Program-made: the position numbers and the translations under genes | Origin: Gymnothorax reevesii | Taxonomy: Eukaryota > Chordata > Actinopteri > Anguilliformes > Muraenidae | DNA: 64,000 bases | Direction: 5' to 3' | Assembly (NCBI GenBank): GCA_029721435.1 | Contig: CM056573.1 | Location: forward strand, 97,173,947 to 97,237,946 | In this document: positions 11,096 to 23,284 of the stretch, in pieces | Layout of the letters: every line of letters starts with the position of its first letter | Numbering within the stretch: position 1 is the first letter of the stretch | The notes under the pieces: model-generated | Told to the model about the DNA's origin: nothing | Database searches by the model: none | The model's input: only the letters and a program-made list of their open reading frames with translations

Positions 11096-12105
11096 GACTG
11101 TCCAGAATGGTTGATCACATTAACCATTTATTAACGCTTTATTAACAAACTTGTCATCCAAAAAAAAAAAACTACATAAAAGTTCTAATTCTCCCAAACT
11201 GGGGGGAGTAAGCCCACAATGGCCACAGCTGATGTAGCACAGGTAACAAATTAGAAGCAAGAACAGCCTGAGTAGTCTCCTTTTGAAATGTCACTTGTGT
11301 TACTTGTCTCAGCTAGTGCTGCCACCCAGTGGCCATTCAGAAAAACTGCATTTGGCTCTAGTATCGAACATCGAGAGACATTAGTATTGAACCATTTTCA
11401 AAGTGAAACCATCAAAAAAAGTATCGAATTTCAGTGTATTGTGCAACACTAGTCTACATTGGCTTCACTTTTCAGACCCGGGTGCTGCGTCCATCTTTTT
11501 ATACAGGCTATGCAAATTAGTCACTTGTGAGGGAGTTAGTTCAGCTCAGCTAGTCTAGCCGCTAACCCCTGGGCTAACCCGTCTGGGTGGCGTTACCCCA
11601 GATAGGCTAATCAGAATCACGGAGCTTGACCCTTGCGCTGCGTTTGTGACAGCAGAGGTTTTCATCGAATTAATGGGAGAATAATGCCTTGCCATTTGGC
11701 TCCGAGACTGTGGCCCATTTTCCATGGTGAATGAAATTCTAATATTATTTCATATAACATTGCATGTTGGCATGTAGCAGCCAGTCTCTGAATAAGGTCA
11801 CTAACTAGCCAACTAGCCAGAGAATGAATGCAGTAATGCCTTTGTCAGCTTTTGCCCAAGATGTCCCGCTGTGCCAAAGGGAATGTACACCTGCCAGTTA
11901 TTAGCTGGGTAGTTAGCAAAAGCATTCTAACTACCAAAGTTAGTAACTACCAGATGCCGGGGTCCTTCAGATGATCCCCCAGAGCACTGGAGAGCCCTGC
12001 GGAGATTAGACAGTCAATAGATACACACAGCAAGAGCTTACAGTGCAACAATTGCCACAAATGGATTTTTTCTATTTTCAGTGCGATTACCGATACTGTA
12101 ATATA
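11096..12105. other. Intronic sequence with an unassigned repeat
   Basis: No gene seen. The stretch 11320-11455 (GTATCGAA phrases, ending near TGTGCAACACTAG) resembles the ends of small hAT-like MITEs, but I cannot define both termini. 11500-12050 is unassigned. Confidence 0.35.
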
Positions 12106-12113
12106 GTATACAG

Positions 12114-12313
12114 CAGGGGTGTCAAACTGACCCGTAAACGGGCCAAGAGGCTGCAGGTTTTCACTCCAACAATGCAGAAGCGACCTGATACAACTAATCA
12201 GTTGTGCAGGCCTAGATCAGTTGATTAAATCAGTGCTTTCAGGTGAGCTTCTGCTTGGTAGCATTGAAGACCTGCAGCCTCTTAGCCCGTTTACGGGTCA
12301 GTTTGACACCCTG
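12114..12313. mobile_element. 200-bp hAT-type MITE with 8-bp target duplication
   Basis: Termini CAGGGGTGTCAAACTGACCC and GGGTCAGTTTGACACCCTG are inverted repeats of about 30 bp that continue into CGTAAACGGGC. Identical 8-bp GTATACAG copies flank the element (12106-12113 and 12314-12321). CAGGG termini with an 8-bp duplication define the hAT superfamily. Too short to encode anything; it would need a transposase in trans. Confidence 0.9.
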
Positions 12314-12732
12314 GTATACAGAGAGGGTAGCTAGCTAACTAAACCTATCCCACATTATCTAGCGAGCTAGTTAGCGGCCGCTAAATGTGTTTTGTCACGG
12401 AGTCCATCATCCACAAGCAAGCCAGCTAAATTGACCCAATTAATAAGCCAAACGGCAACAGAAAACGGTGTCACTAACCACGTTCATCTATATTCGGTGT
12501 CCAGTGATGCTCTATTTACACGAAAAAACAAAAGTGAACTAAGAGCAAGGGCTCCTCCCCAAGGTTCAGAAGCACCTTTCATTAAATGACGCGATTGAAA
12601 GTTGCATGTCATCTTTCGATAATATAGCTAAAGGCCATGGATTAGCCGGGCAGCTGATGAAATAACCATGGTTTTGCTTTGGAGCTAGCAGTGATGTTGC
12701 TAGGTACGCGTCCTGCATCCCTGATGCATTAA

Positions 12733-13416
12733 TCCCTTCAGACCCGCATTTTTTCTGCTGGGCAAAAAAATTTTTGTCCAACTGATTTTTACTCCTCTCC
12801 AACATAGAAACAAAGGGGGAAAAGCACATTTTTGCCCTCTCATGTTTTTATCAGTATTTAGTATTTATACTCTACAAGAACATTATGTACAAAAAATATA
12901 CATTTAAAAATTTCTAAACATGAATAAATAAACTGAGACATCATACCTTACCTAAGAAAAGCTTACAGGTGCTTTGTTTCTTTGCATATTGACACTAGCA
13001 GTAAGTGAATGTTGTCTTATGCTGCCTAACTCCTGATGTCCATTGCAGTAGACATCGGACTTTGAAAAATTCCTATAAATTAATGATATGAGATATATTC
13101 AAGATTACTTGAAATACTATCCCTTGCAACACTTATAGTTATGCTGAGAGCAAACTTCTTTGGCTAGCTTGAACATAAACTCATATTTTTGACTGAAAAT
13201 GGGCACTCCCTCTCTCCAGTCACTGAGCCATGCCTGTCTTGTCCGACGTCTGTCACTCTCTCTGGGCATGCACAAAGTCATGACTCAAATGTAATTGGAT
13301 AATCAGGATCCAATCAGTTACCAGCACTGCTGACATCATTTAATCACATCATTTTTACTGATTTAGAGCCAGAAATATGTCATGTCCATAGCAATGGACA
13401 CAGGGTCTGAAGGGGA
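12733..13416. mobile_element. piggyBac-like non-autonomous element
   Basis: The left end reads TTAA then TCCCTTCAGACCC; the right end reads GGGTCTGAAGGGGA then TAAA. The termini are inverted repeats of about 13 bp next to an intact TTAA on the left and a one-base-changed copy on the right. The CCC-T-T start and TTAA target fit piggyBac-like elements. No transposase frame is visible in the 684 bp. Confidence 0.6.
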
Positions 13417-13440
13417 TAAAATCTGAAAGGACACAGTCAG

Positions 13441-13960
13441 TGGTGTAGCCAGAGGGTGGGCCAAGACATGTCACTTTATGACAATAGTTAGTCCTGGCTA
13501 GTCCTCAATTATTTTCCTTTATTGAAGCATTTTCCAGTTATCGTCATTTGCAACTGAAGACACGGTTTCTCTCTATATGCAATCGAACAGCGATTAAATC
13601 ATGGGCAAAATTCAGTACAGTTGCGGAACAAGAACAGAGAATTGGGTTGCACAAAACATCCGTTTAAAACAATTATTAGTCCTGACCTGTTCTCAGTCAT
13701 TTTCATAACAGAAGGTTCATTCCGAGAGCACTCCACACTTATCAGGTGCTGCTTGTTCTCTCCGATGAGGTAAGACGACAATTATTCATCTGGACGCGTA
13801 TTTGCTGTATTTAAATCAATTTTATTCAAAATTGCATACCTGTCTTGAGACATTGTGACCATAAGTGCAAAGCAGTTGGGTGAACTTGCAGGCGCTCGAG
13901 CTATTGGTGATGCAAGTAACGTAAAGTGAGTAATGCTACTTCTTTCCTTTAAAGGCCGGT
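13441..13960. repeat. Interspersed repeat shared with 60340-61140
   Basis: This segment matches parts of 60340-61140 in both orientations. Shared phrases include ATCTAACAGCGAT/ATCGAACAGCGATTAAATCATGGGC, CTTCTTGTTCTCTCCGAT and AAAACATCCGTTTAAAAC. The two copies prove a dispersed family whose inner part is itself inverted (see the 60500-61140 entry). No coding similarity. Confidence 0.7.
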
Positions 13961-15429
13961 TGTACAAAAATACTGTTGTATTTTGTTCAGAACTCAGTGG
14001 TGTTAAAGGTTCCATTAATGAAGTGTTTAAGATATATAATCCAATTTAGTCTACTGCGTCATTTAACAAGAAATGAGAACCAAACTTATGTGAAAAAAGG
14101 CATGTTACTTTTGTGTAACGTGAGTAATGCTTGCAAAATCTAGTGTGTCAGCATAACTACTGGGATTTCACTCTGGGTTTCCACTTCTAGATTTAGATGA
14201 TGGTCAGAGGTTGTCACAATGGAGAACTTAGTAAGTCCTGTCAATTAATGAAGGAGTGAAACAACGTCATACTAGAGCTTAATGCAGTAAATGCAAGATG
14301 TGTAACGCTGGAATTGCCCAAATGTATACAGTGAGTCATTCAATATTTTAATCTTCGTAATAAAGATCAACTTGGTAAACAGCACAAGTTTCAGAGTGAG
14401 TTAAAAGGCAAGGATTCTGTAACTTACTACTGATGGCGCATTACTGCTCTATCCATGTTTATTATATCATCATCACCTTGTACACAAATCATGTTTTGAC
14501 TGATGTCTGATGAATATTGCTACAATAAAAAGATTTATCTCCATCAAGCATTCAATGTCCTCAGTGATTTATTGACTCCGACTGTCAAAATGTGTCCTAG
14601 AGTTACAACAATACAAAACCTCTCTGCCTCTGCTGTGATGGGAGCAGATCCTTCACTTCTCCATGAATTAAGGTGGAAATGGTTCCTTATTTCAACCTCT
14701 TTCTGGCATGTCTGCACTCAAAACATACGCCATTGTTGTTTACAAGCTGCATCACTGCAAAAGCTGGGTAGAGACTGGTCTAGAGATAGATCACATGAGA
14801 TTATTCTTCTACAGAAGTATTTCAAAAAGAATTTTTTGTTTTTCTTTTTTTAAGGAAGTATATCTCTTATTAGTTGTGCAGTTGACAAGGGTTTTTCTCT
14901 TGAAATATGCAATTATATATCAAAATTTAGCATTGAGATCATTAAGACTGATTTTACTGGAATGTGATGAAACAATACAACTTTCATCCTACCACTTAGA
15001 TCTTGTACGTTATTTTATTAGACATTTACCGGAGGGTCAAGGAGACGGGATCTTTGGAACCCTTGGGATCTGCACTAGAATTTAAAATATGTCTGAAGTT
15101 CGACAAGCTTAAATGAAGCAGTTTTATTTGACAAACACAAATATGGGCCCATGGGTTTTATGGGAATAAATATCCAGTACTCACAAGTATGAAAGTATAG
15201 CTCGGCTACTGGATACCTACCACTGAGGCTCTGTGGAGAAGACAGGAAATCAAAAGGAGGGTGCAGTCACGGTATTTGCAACATGAGTGTAAAATTTTTT
15301 TTTGTCTGATAGTATTAATTTTTTAATGTAGATGGGATGTGAAATGGTTGAACCTCTTGATCTGAAAACTGTTTGTTCATATCTTATTTTGTTCTCATGA
15401 TATAAGAGCGTTAATTAAGAAATACTGGC
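13961..15429. other. Intronic sequence, no recognised element
   Basis: AT-rich sequence. The open frames at 14503-14853 and 14708-15085 overlap each other in different frames and resemble nothing I know. I see no repeat boundaries. Confidence 0.4.
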
Positions 15430-15764
15430 TAATGAGATATGTAGATGGGACACATGATTTTATTGTTTTATAGCCAAGGCATAGTAGCTATGGCTTTCAA
15501 ATTTAGCATATTGATTGGGCGTCACGAGAAATTCTCTATACAAAAATTGATGTTCACAATTCACTGTAAGGTGCTTAAACAAAACACTTAAGCACTTAAT
15601 TAATGCCAATTTAGATTTTGAGATACAAAAGTTTCTCTCAGAGCTACAATTCGGTTTCTATTCAAATAATGTTTTTTTCCCTCTTACTTGATTATATAAC
15701 GGATAGTATTGACATAGTTTACATTTTCAGAAAATAATTGTGTTTCAGTAAAACAATAGAAAAC

Positions 15765-16250
15765 TAGAACTGCAAGCAGTTATGAAAGGGGGCCAAGCTT
15801 CCCCGCGCGACTTGGCTCCCAGGTCTCGCGGAGCCCACGGAATGCAAATAGCTCTATTTCGTTACCAGGAGGGACATTGACTCCATGTCATGCTCCCCAA
15901 ATTTCGTGCAAATCTGATCAACCTTCAGGTCACTCGATGTTTCTCTGTTTATAGCGCCCCCTATTGGCCTATTTGTACCAAATTTGTAACAGAGCCTCTG
16001 GTTGAAGTCTGAAGCGAGTGAAATGAGTTTCATGTTGACAGTTTTGAATTTGACACAAATATGCAACAGTATATGTTTTTTAGCTAGCAGAAAAAAAGTG
16101 TTTATTTACCAGTACCGCATTTTTTGGAGTAGCAAAATTCTTTTGATAACTTTTAATCAGGCAGGTCTGGAGATTGTATGTGCAAAGTTTTGTGCAGACC
16201 TTCTTTGAGACTGAAATTCAAAAGCTAAAATTTATATTAAAATTCTGCTC
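15765..16250 (+). repeat. Copy 1 of the CTAGAACTGCAAGCAG...GGGGGCCAAGC family (5' part)
   Basis: Matches 17395-17880 closely over more than 400 bp: the start AACTAGAACTGCAAGCAG, GGGGGCCAAGC, the CTCGCGGAGCCC block, TAGCGCCCCCTATTGGCC, then AATGCAACAGTAT...TTTTTTAGCTAGCAGAAAA. This is a familiar fish repeat. Open frames on the minus strand in both copies (15854-16066, 17486-17698) are parallel translations of the repeat, not genes. Confidence 0.8.
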
Positions 16251-16384
16251 AAGATCGTTTGCTTGGGAGAGTCCTTAGGTTCATATGTGTAATTTTCAGA
16301 ATTTTGTAACGAGTAGCTTTTACAGAGAAGATTTTAGAAAATGGAAGGGTCATCAGGAGAGGAAAATGCGAAAAATTCGAGATG

Positions 16385-16504
16385 CCTCTCTTTTGGTGAC
16401 TGGGTCACCCCGCCGCGATATAACTGAAATATTGTTGAAAGCGGCGTTAAGCCCAAACTCACTCACTATACCGTGGCATAGTGACCCAGTCATACAAAGA
16501 GAGG
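16385..16504. mobile_element. 120-bp palindromic MITE with a SINE-like core
   Basis: Ends CCTCTCTTTTGGTGACTGGG and CCCAGTCATACAAAGAGAGG are imperfect inverted repeats. Between them is CCGCGATATAACTGAAATAT followed by TGTTGAAAGCGGCGTTAAGC and CACTCACTC, which looks like the tail of a SINE type I associate with molluscs. It lies within copy 1 of the GGGGGCCAAGC repeat block. Confidence 0.55.
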
Positions 16505-17394
16505 GACAGAATAGGAAATTGGATCGTAAGAATGGAGAAAGACAGCGGAATTTGGAAGTCTGAGGATTTTGCAGATTTTGTCGTGGTGAAAGAAATGCGA
16601 GGATGATGTCAAATCAGCAAATTATATCTAAAGGGCAACCCTTCCAAGTGGCTCAAAGAAAATACAAAAATTCACAACAAAAATGTAATAGTTTATGGTC
16701 AACATCCGATGGCAGTAATCTTATTGACAACAGAAAGAAAGGGTTTCGTCTCCAACTTCCCACATTTATTTCAATGGAAGTGGAAGGAAATATTTTTTTT
16801 ACGCCAGAGCAAAAGTGAAAGACCTTTTATCGAAGTTCAAAGATCTTTTATACATACTGAAATTCAAAAGCTTTTAGTTTAGAAAGTAAAATTCATTTTC
16901 AAATTCTACTTGAGATCGTTTGCTTAGGAGAGTCTCTAGGTTCATATATGTCATTTTCAGAATTTTTCAATGAGTAGTTTTTACAGAGAAGATTTTTGAA
17001 AATGGAATGGTCATCAGAAAGGGAAAATGCAAAAACTCCAAGATGGCCACATGACCTACGACTTCATCACCATTTACTTTTTTATTCAGAATTTCATTAT
17101 GCATCTTTTAACAAAAATTGCATCGCTCTAGGACCATTTTGAAAATTTTTCCCATGTTAAATTTTGGAACTTTTCGGGCCTCCTGCTCGAAAAGGCCCGG
17201 GCCGATCCGGCCCAAAAGCTTATTGGCACCCCTTCCCATTGGTATGCACCAGCACATCAAGTTTCATGACAATCGGTCAAAACGCGAAACCTGTAGAAGA
17301 GACACAAAATCGTGCAAAATAATAAGAATAATGATCGTCTGAATGAATAAGAACAGTAGGTCTCTCTCAAGTTCATCGAGTAGACCTAATAATA

Positions 17395-18913
17395 ACTAGA
17401 ACTGCAAGCAGCTATGAAAGGGGGCCAAGCCTACCCTCGTGACTTGGCTGCCGGGTCTCGCGGAGCCCTTGGAATGCAAATTGCTCTATTTCGTTACCAG
17501 GAGGTACATTGACTCCCAATGATGATCACCAAATTTCATGGAAATCCGATCAAATTTCATGTCACTTGATGTTTCTCTGTTTCTAGCACCCCCTATTGGC
17601 CAATTTGGGCCAAACTTGGCACAGCGCCTTTGGTTGACCTCTGAAGCGAGTGAGTAGAGTTTGATGTTGACAGCCTTAACTTTGACACAAATATGCAACA
17701 GTATGTGTTTTTTAGCTAGCAGAAAACAATTATTTATATATCAGTACCACAATTTTTTGAGTAGCAAAATTCTTTTGATAACTTTCAATCAGGCATGTCT
17801 GGAGATGATATGTGCAAAGTTTTGTGCCGATGGAGCTTAAACAGTAGGAGGAGTTTGAAAAAGTAGGTTTTTAATGTATAGTGACTTAGAAAGAGATATT
17901 TGCAATGAGAGTGGGCGTGGTCTATGTCAGAAGATGCGACTCTATTTGGGAAACACGTGGATATAATGCTTATTAAGATTTGATTTGAAATCTGGAAATT
18001 ACAGGCCAAAATGCCTTTGCATCCGTTACAGCACCACCTAGTGGAGTAGACACATACTTTTTGGTAAGAATGGTCTTTGTGCTATTCTTAATATACGCTG
18101 TAAATTTTGCAGCCCTCAGCATAATACCTGAGCTGTCATGAATATTTGTTTTTTTTATCTCGTAATAAGCCACGCCCACTCTGACCAGTCGTCATTACCT
18201 TCAAGATATGGCCTCAGGAGTGAGCCAGCATCATACCCACCAAATCTGGTGAAAATCTGTGCTGCCCTTTTAGAGGTATAAATTTCCTACTTTTGCAGTG
18301 TCCCGTAGTGGCCAACATTAGCCAAATTTGGCTCATACTCCCACAGTCCCATGCCAACCAAATATCTCAGATTTGGTGTTGTTAGCATTTATTTTATGCA
18401 TATTTTGACCGAACAAAATTCTTTCGATAACTTTAGATCAGGTCAAGCTGTAGAGTGTACCTGCCGAATTTCACACTGATCGGACAAAACGCCATGGAGG
18501 AGTTAGAAAAAGTAGGTTTTCCAATTCTTGCAATTTTGCGAAAAAATATTATAGGTGTCAATGGGCGTGGCCTAGCTCATGTAATTCAGGGCTATTCAGG
18601 TAATTAGAGGATATGAGGTTTTTGAATGTGCGACATATGGTGTGGGAGTTATAGCCCAAAACAAGTTGCCGTTGGTAATAGCGCCCCCTGCTGACAGACA
18701 TATGTAAATATTTGCATCTGAGGTGAGTGCAGGGGTTTGGACCAACCCTCCAAATTGCACCACCCTCCCTGACATGGTTTAGCCTGCAGCACCACTTTTA
18801 TCTACAGAAAAATAATAATAATAATAATCCGAACAAAAACAATAGGGTTCCCAGGACCAAATGGATATGCTTGCATACACATTTCCCAAGCCCCTTGGGC
18901 TTGGCCCCCTAAA
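17395..18913 (+). repeat. Copy 2 of the GGGGGCCAAGC family, with inverted terminus
   Basis: Begins AACTAGAACTGCAAGCAG. The motif AGGGGGCCAAGC (17418) is mirrored by GCTTGGCCCCCT at 18900-18911, suggesting inverted termini of a DNA-type element about 1.5 kb long. It includes the recurrent AGCGCCCCCT phrase and an AATAATAATAATAAT run (18809-18826). No transposase reading frame is seen. Confidence 0.7.
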
Positions 18914-20027
18914 AAATTTGTCCCATCTACATATTGTAGATGGGACATCTCTGTAGATGGGACAATATTAAAATGCTTGTTTCTAGGAGTGTTGAGATAT
19001 TCATATCGTTATATTTCAGCTTTTAGTTGATCTGATGATATGTGCTACTAAAAAATGTTAATTTATCTAATTAGTAAATGCTAATTAGGCTAATTAGTAG
19101 TCACTAATTAGCTTTTCCTCAATTTTCGATTTTTTTCTTCTTTCAGTATATGGTTCTGATCACCTGCAATACCACTAGAACACTGCTAATTAGTATAATT
19201 AGCGAATACTAATTAGGCTAAATGCAATCACAATTAATTTTTTCACCGATATTCATTTTTTTAATCGACGTAGTCAGTTTTTAATAAGCTTTGATGTGAC
19301 TTTGAGCAGATTATCCGACGAAATGTTAACCACTGATTGATCCATTGATTTGTATACTATTGATGCCACCTCAAGATCAGATCAAAAGGGTCATTTTCAT
19401 CAACTTTCACCTCGATATAAAAGAAACTCTCTGAACAGGAAAGTATGTGCACTGGATCAAATCATATCTGATGAATGGAGACGCATGGCAAGCATACTTA
19501 TGTGGTGAAAACAAGTAATTAGTGCCACAGAGTTTAGAAACTTGCAAAATATGACATTTAGAATCATGGTATATGTACATTTATTAGTTTGTATTGTGAG
19601 CAAGTAATGTGTCATCAAGAAGAAAATGACATGTATTTTTTATTTTCTAAGCCTAATTAGTTGTAGTAATTAGTCGATTGTTCTACAATAAATTGTTTTT
19701 TGGACTCCTAAGTTGATGTTGTTCTTGTTATCGTCTTGTTTTGCCCATCAACTCCCATTGACTCGTAGAATTGCCTGTGTCCCATATCTGTCCCATCAAC
19801 AAACTTTCGGGGGGGGCCCCATCTACAAATCTCATTATTTGGTCTCATTATGTTAATATTGATGATTTAACAAAATTTTTTTCTGCATGTTGTAGGGCAA
19901 TTACTCTATTTCATAGATCAATTGAACTAGTTCCTTGAAAATATTTAACAGATCAGGGATTTTGATTGTTTTAGACACTTTGTGGACAATGTCACAAGCT
20001 GTCCCATCAACAATAAAGCTGCCTTAA

Positions 20028-21982
20028 CCCCTTTCTGCAGATGTAGACGCTCACGTCTATGGAACTGCAAATTTAAGCACGCAGTTACTGTACTGGCTCA
20101 CTACATAGCACTCCAGACCTCTTATTGAATATTCACAAGCAAGCAGAGTTCAAACGCGGTTTAGAATATGGGGAAGTTCACTCCACTCCCTGTTTTTCAA
20201 GAGTTGCATGAATCAAACTCCTCAGCTAAGCCTGATGTGCAAACTGGTCAATATCCTTGCCCATAGTATCGATCCAGCAGTTTAAAAAAAGGATCTCTTG
20301 CGACATAAAAAAAAAATCGCTGGCCTCTCTAGCAACCACTTCAACTACAGTGAGCCAACGATATTCCAATTACAGAAAATTACAGTTACAGAAACAATTA
20401 CAGAAAAATCTGTCTTCTGAAGCAAAAAATTCAACATGGTATTGATTCTCTCAACATCTACTGTCAATTACAGTCATCACGTACAAAACATGCATAGTTC
20501 CCTACCATGGATTTACATGAAGATTCCTTCATTGACAAATTCAGCGCTTCCTTATATCCACCCAAGTACTGGTGTTGGTTGCCAATTACTCAATTATACA
20601 CTCAGGTTCTTCTGCGTAACTGCACATTTATAGTTCATGCCCTCGTGAAACTTCCCCAGTAACAATGTATTGATTGGCTCATTTCTTATCCAATTCCTGA
20701 GTGTTTAAACATTCCACTGTAAGTGAAAGACATTGATAGGACAAACATAAGAGCATACAAGCCTATGCATATCAGCAAACTCAATTGTATCCTGTCTGCG
20801 TTGCGTACATTGCACGGCTGAAATAGACGCAGTTTATAGGAAAAAGACTCGCAAAACTGGCCTTGAAGTGTTCAGTTACGTTAGCAGGATTTAAATGAGA
20901 TAAGGACATGGTCATTGGGAATTACTTCAAATGAAACAGGACCGGAGGGTTCCTTCTACTGGACACATCGATCTCTGGAGGAGGGATTTAATGAAAAAGG
21001 TTAGGCTGCTACTTTTGCTTTTTGTTTTGGAATGTATACCGTATTCAACAAAGTCGAATGCTGAGGTTTTTTTCCTGTTTAAAACGTGAAGTGCCCATGC
21101 ATTTGGGTGGACCCCCTGATACATTCATGGCACCGTTCTGTTGAATCTAGGAAGGCATATATTGTTTGACCTTCCCTGAAAGTGGAATGTCTGTTCTGTT
21201 AAAATAAGGTATATTTCAGAATTCAGATATTACTGCGTTAGTCAGTTGTACTTGTTCCTTATATATGTTGAAATGAGTTTGTGAGCACAGAATTAGAAAG
21301 TGGCAGCTTTCATTGCATGGTGAATATTCTAACCGTTTAATCAGCAGTTTATCAAATGAGTATGTGTGCTGGCTTGGGGGACTTTGAAGAAAAATGGACA
21401 AAACTCAAAACTTTATTATGGAGAAAAGGCATGCTTTGTGTTTGGAGAGGTTACTGGTGACAACTGATGTCCAGCTGCACTTATATTGATAAATTCATCC
21501 TAAACTCAACCAGAAAATCATTAGTTCATAATAAATTTCATGCCTCAAAACTTCGTGTCAAATACATGACTATTTTATGATTTGACAGTGCACCATTTTG
21601 AGGGATCTCAGACTTTGGGAAGCCACTTGGATAGCTGTATAATTTGGCTAATAACATGTAGGTCATCTAGAATGTAACGTTGAAGATGAATTCTACTTGT
21701 GGTCAAGGAGTTTATGATCCCAGAAAAGTATAAATTTAAGCCCCAGCAGTTTTTCAATTCTCAGTATTATTTTTTTTTTGCAATTTCTTTGGTGAATTCT
21801 CATGAAGATGTTTTCATGTTAGCAGCCCATTTTCTCGACCAATATCATGAAAATAAACTGAAATATGATGCAATTCTAAATGCTGTAAGTGTCTTTTCTC
21901 TTAATTAAGCTTAAATCTTGAATTATAAAGGATTAAATTGGGTAACCCCTAAACAGCCAAACTTGGCTTCTGTGCAAAGGGG
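20028..21982. mobile_element. piggyBac-like element, 1955 bp, TTAA-flanked
   Basis: TTAA at 20024-20027 is followed by CCCCTTTCTGCAGA, and TCTGTGCAAAGGGG at the right end is followed by TTAA (21983-21986). CCCTTTGC-type termini with an exact TTAA duplication are the signature of piggyBac-like elements. No frame in the interior resembles a DDD transposase; the largest frames are about 60-70 codons. I infer a non-autonomous or internally replaced copy. Just inside the left end is a small hairpin around TAGACG..CTCACGTCTA. Confidence 0.7.
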
Positions 21983-21986
21983 TTAA

Positions 21987-23284
21987 GACAAAAGAGTCAT
22001 TTACACAAAAGAGATATAATTTTGCTTCAGCACAATTGTGGTTCATAGTAATGTCTTCCAAATAATTTCTCCTCGTTGAATTATATTGAAAAATCATGCC
22101 ACAGCACAGGCACAGACAACTAACAACTGCAATACAGTTCCTTGGCTACAAAATTACAGTTAACAGATCTGCTCTCCAAAATCGCTCAGATATTTTTGGT
22201 GAGAACTGGATATCCTAAAATAGGAACATGGTCATATTTTGTCACTGCAAAATGGATACAAGTTCCTTTTTGAAAGTAAATGGCCTTAAAATGAGGCTAC
22301 AAATGTGCCAAGAAAAAAATGTATCAAAAGAAATCAGTGGAATGCACTTACACGACATATCAAATTATATTGAGTGGCATATTGAGTGGCAATAACAGTC
22401 TGAGAGAACAAGGCTATGAAGCTGGACTCAGCCATCTGCAGTTTACATGCTCCACTTCATCATCAGTGGGAATCTCTCAAGGATAGGTTCCTCACACTCA
22501 AAAGGCATTGGATATACAATGATTTATTATATAGCCCATCATCTGCCAGTGCGCACTGACTGACAAGGAATAAGTTCTTTTATTGAACCCAGTAGCACAA
22601 TATATCTTTCATAGTTACTTAAGAGAAGCGGGTGGTCAGAGTAAAACCTCAAAAAATTCTATTTTTCAGGCCAGCACCTAGGTTGAGGGCATCAGAACAC
22701 CCGTGACACACATTTTGGGCTGGGATGAAATCACTTTACCGGCAGAAATCCACACGGCAAAGACACTAAAACCCCAGGAAAAGAGAATTTGTCTAACTGA
22801 GACTCTGTATTCCCAGAAAGCAGTGCTAACCACTGAGCCCTTATGTTACCATCTGGTCCAGAGTGTGATCCCACATAGCATGAAGTCCTGCACCATAACA
22901 GAACAAGACTGCTCTGAGAGCACAACATCTCCCGCTGGAGTTGCGACTGCGATTTGCGTATCATCAGCCTATCTGCAGCATATGTGGAAAGTTTCAGAGT
23001 TGTCCCCAGAAAACTGCTGGAGGAGTTGATTTCACCAGCCAAGTACCTGTCGTTATGGAGATATGGACGAATGGACAGATGGACTGCGCCACAATATAAT
23101 CCCTCTCTGAGCTTTCCCCTGGTGTGGGATATAAACTATAAATTTAAACCTATTAAACCAAATTCTAATTGAGATGTGCATAAAATCATTTCAATGCAAG
23201 ACAAATGACAAGATAAACCTTAGAGCCACAAGTCACTTCACTCAATGCAGCCATTTGAGCCTCCATCTATAAACTTGTCACCTA
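21987..23284. other. Intronic sequence with weak repeat traces
   Basis: No gene seen. 22700-23160 has two overlapping open frames on opposite strands. Part of this (22990-23090, GGAGATATGGACGAATGGACAGATGGA) resembles a common fish repeat ending in GGAC-type microsatellite. Confidence 0.35.

Larger units (their letters stand above)
15430..19840. repeat. Composite repeat block bounded by inverted GTAGATGGG motifs
   Basis: Near 15437 the sequence reads AATGAGATATGTAGATGGGA; near 19818 it reads CCCCATCTACAAATCTCATT, the inverted counterpart. The same motif forms a hairpin, TGTCCCATCTACATATTGTAGATGGGACA, split around 18918-18947, and recurs as TGTCCCATCAAC at 19789 and 20001. Inside lie two direct copies of a GGGGGCCAAGC element (15765 and 17395), an internal direct duplication (16207-16381 against 16855-17036) and a small MITE. 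I read this as layered insertions into one older element. Confidence 0.5.

Noticed and set aside
10888..11127. 79-codon minus-strand open frame rich in Leu/Cys
   Set aside because: Lies across the end of an LTR fragment and shows no recognised protein feature.
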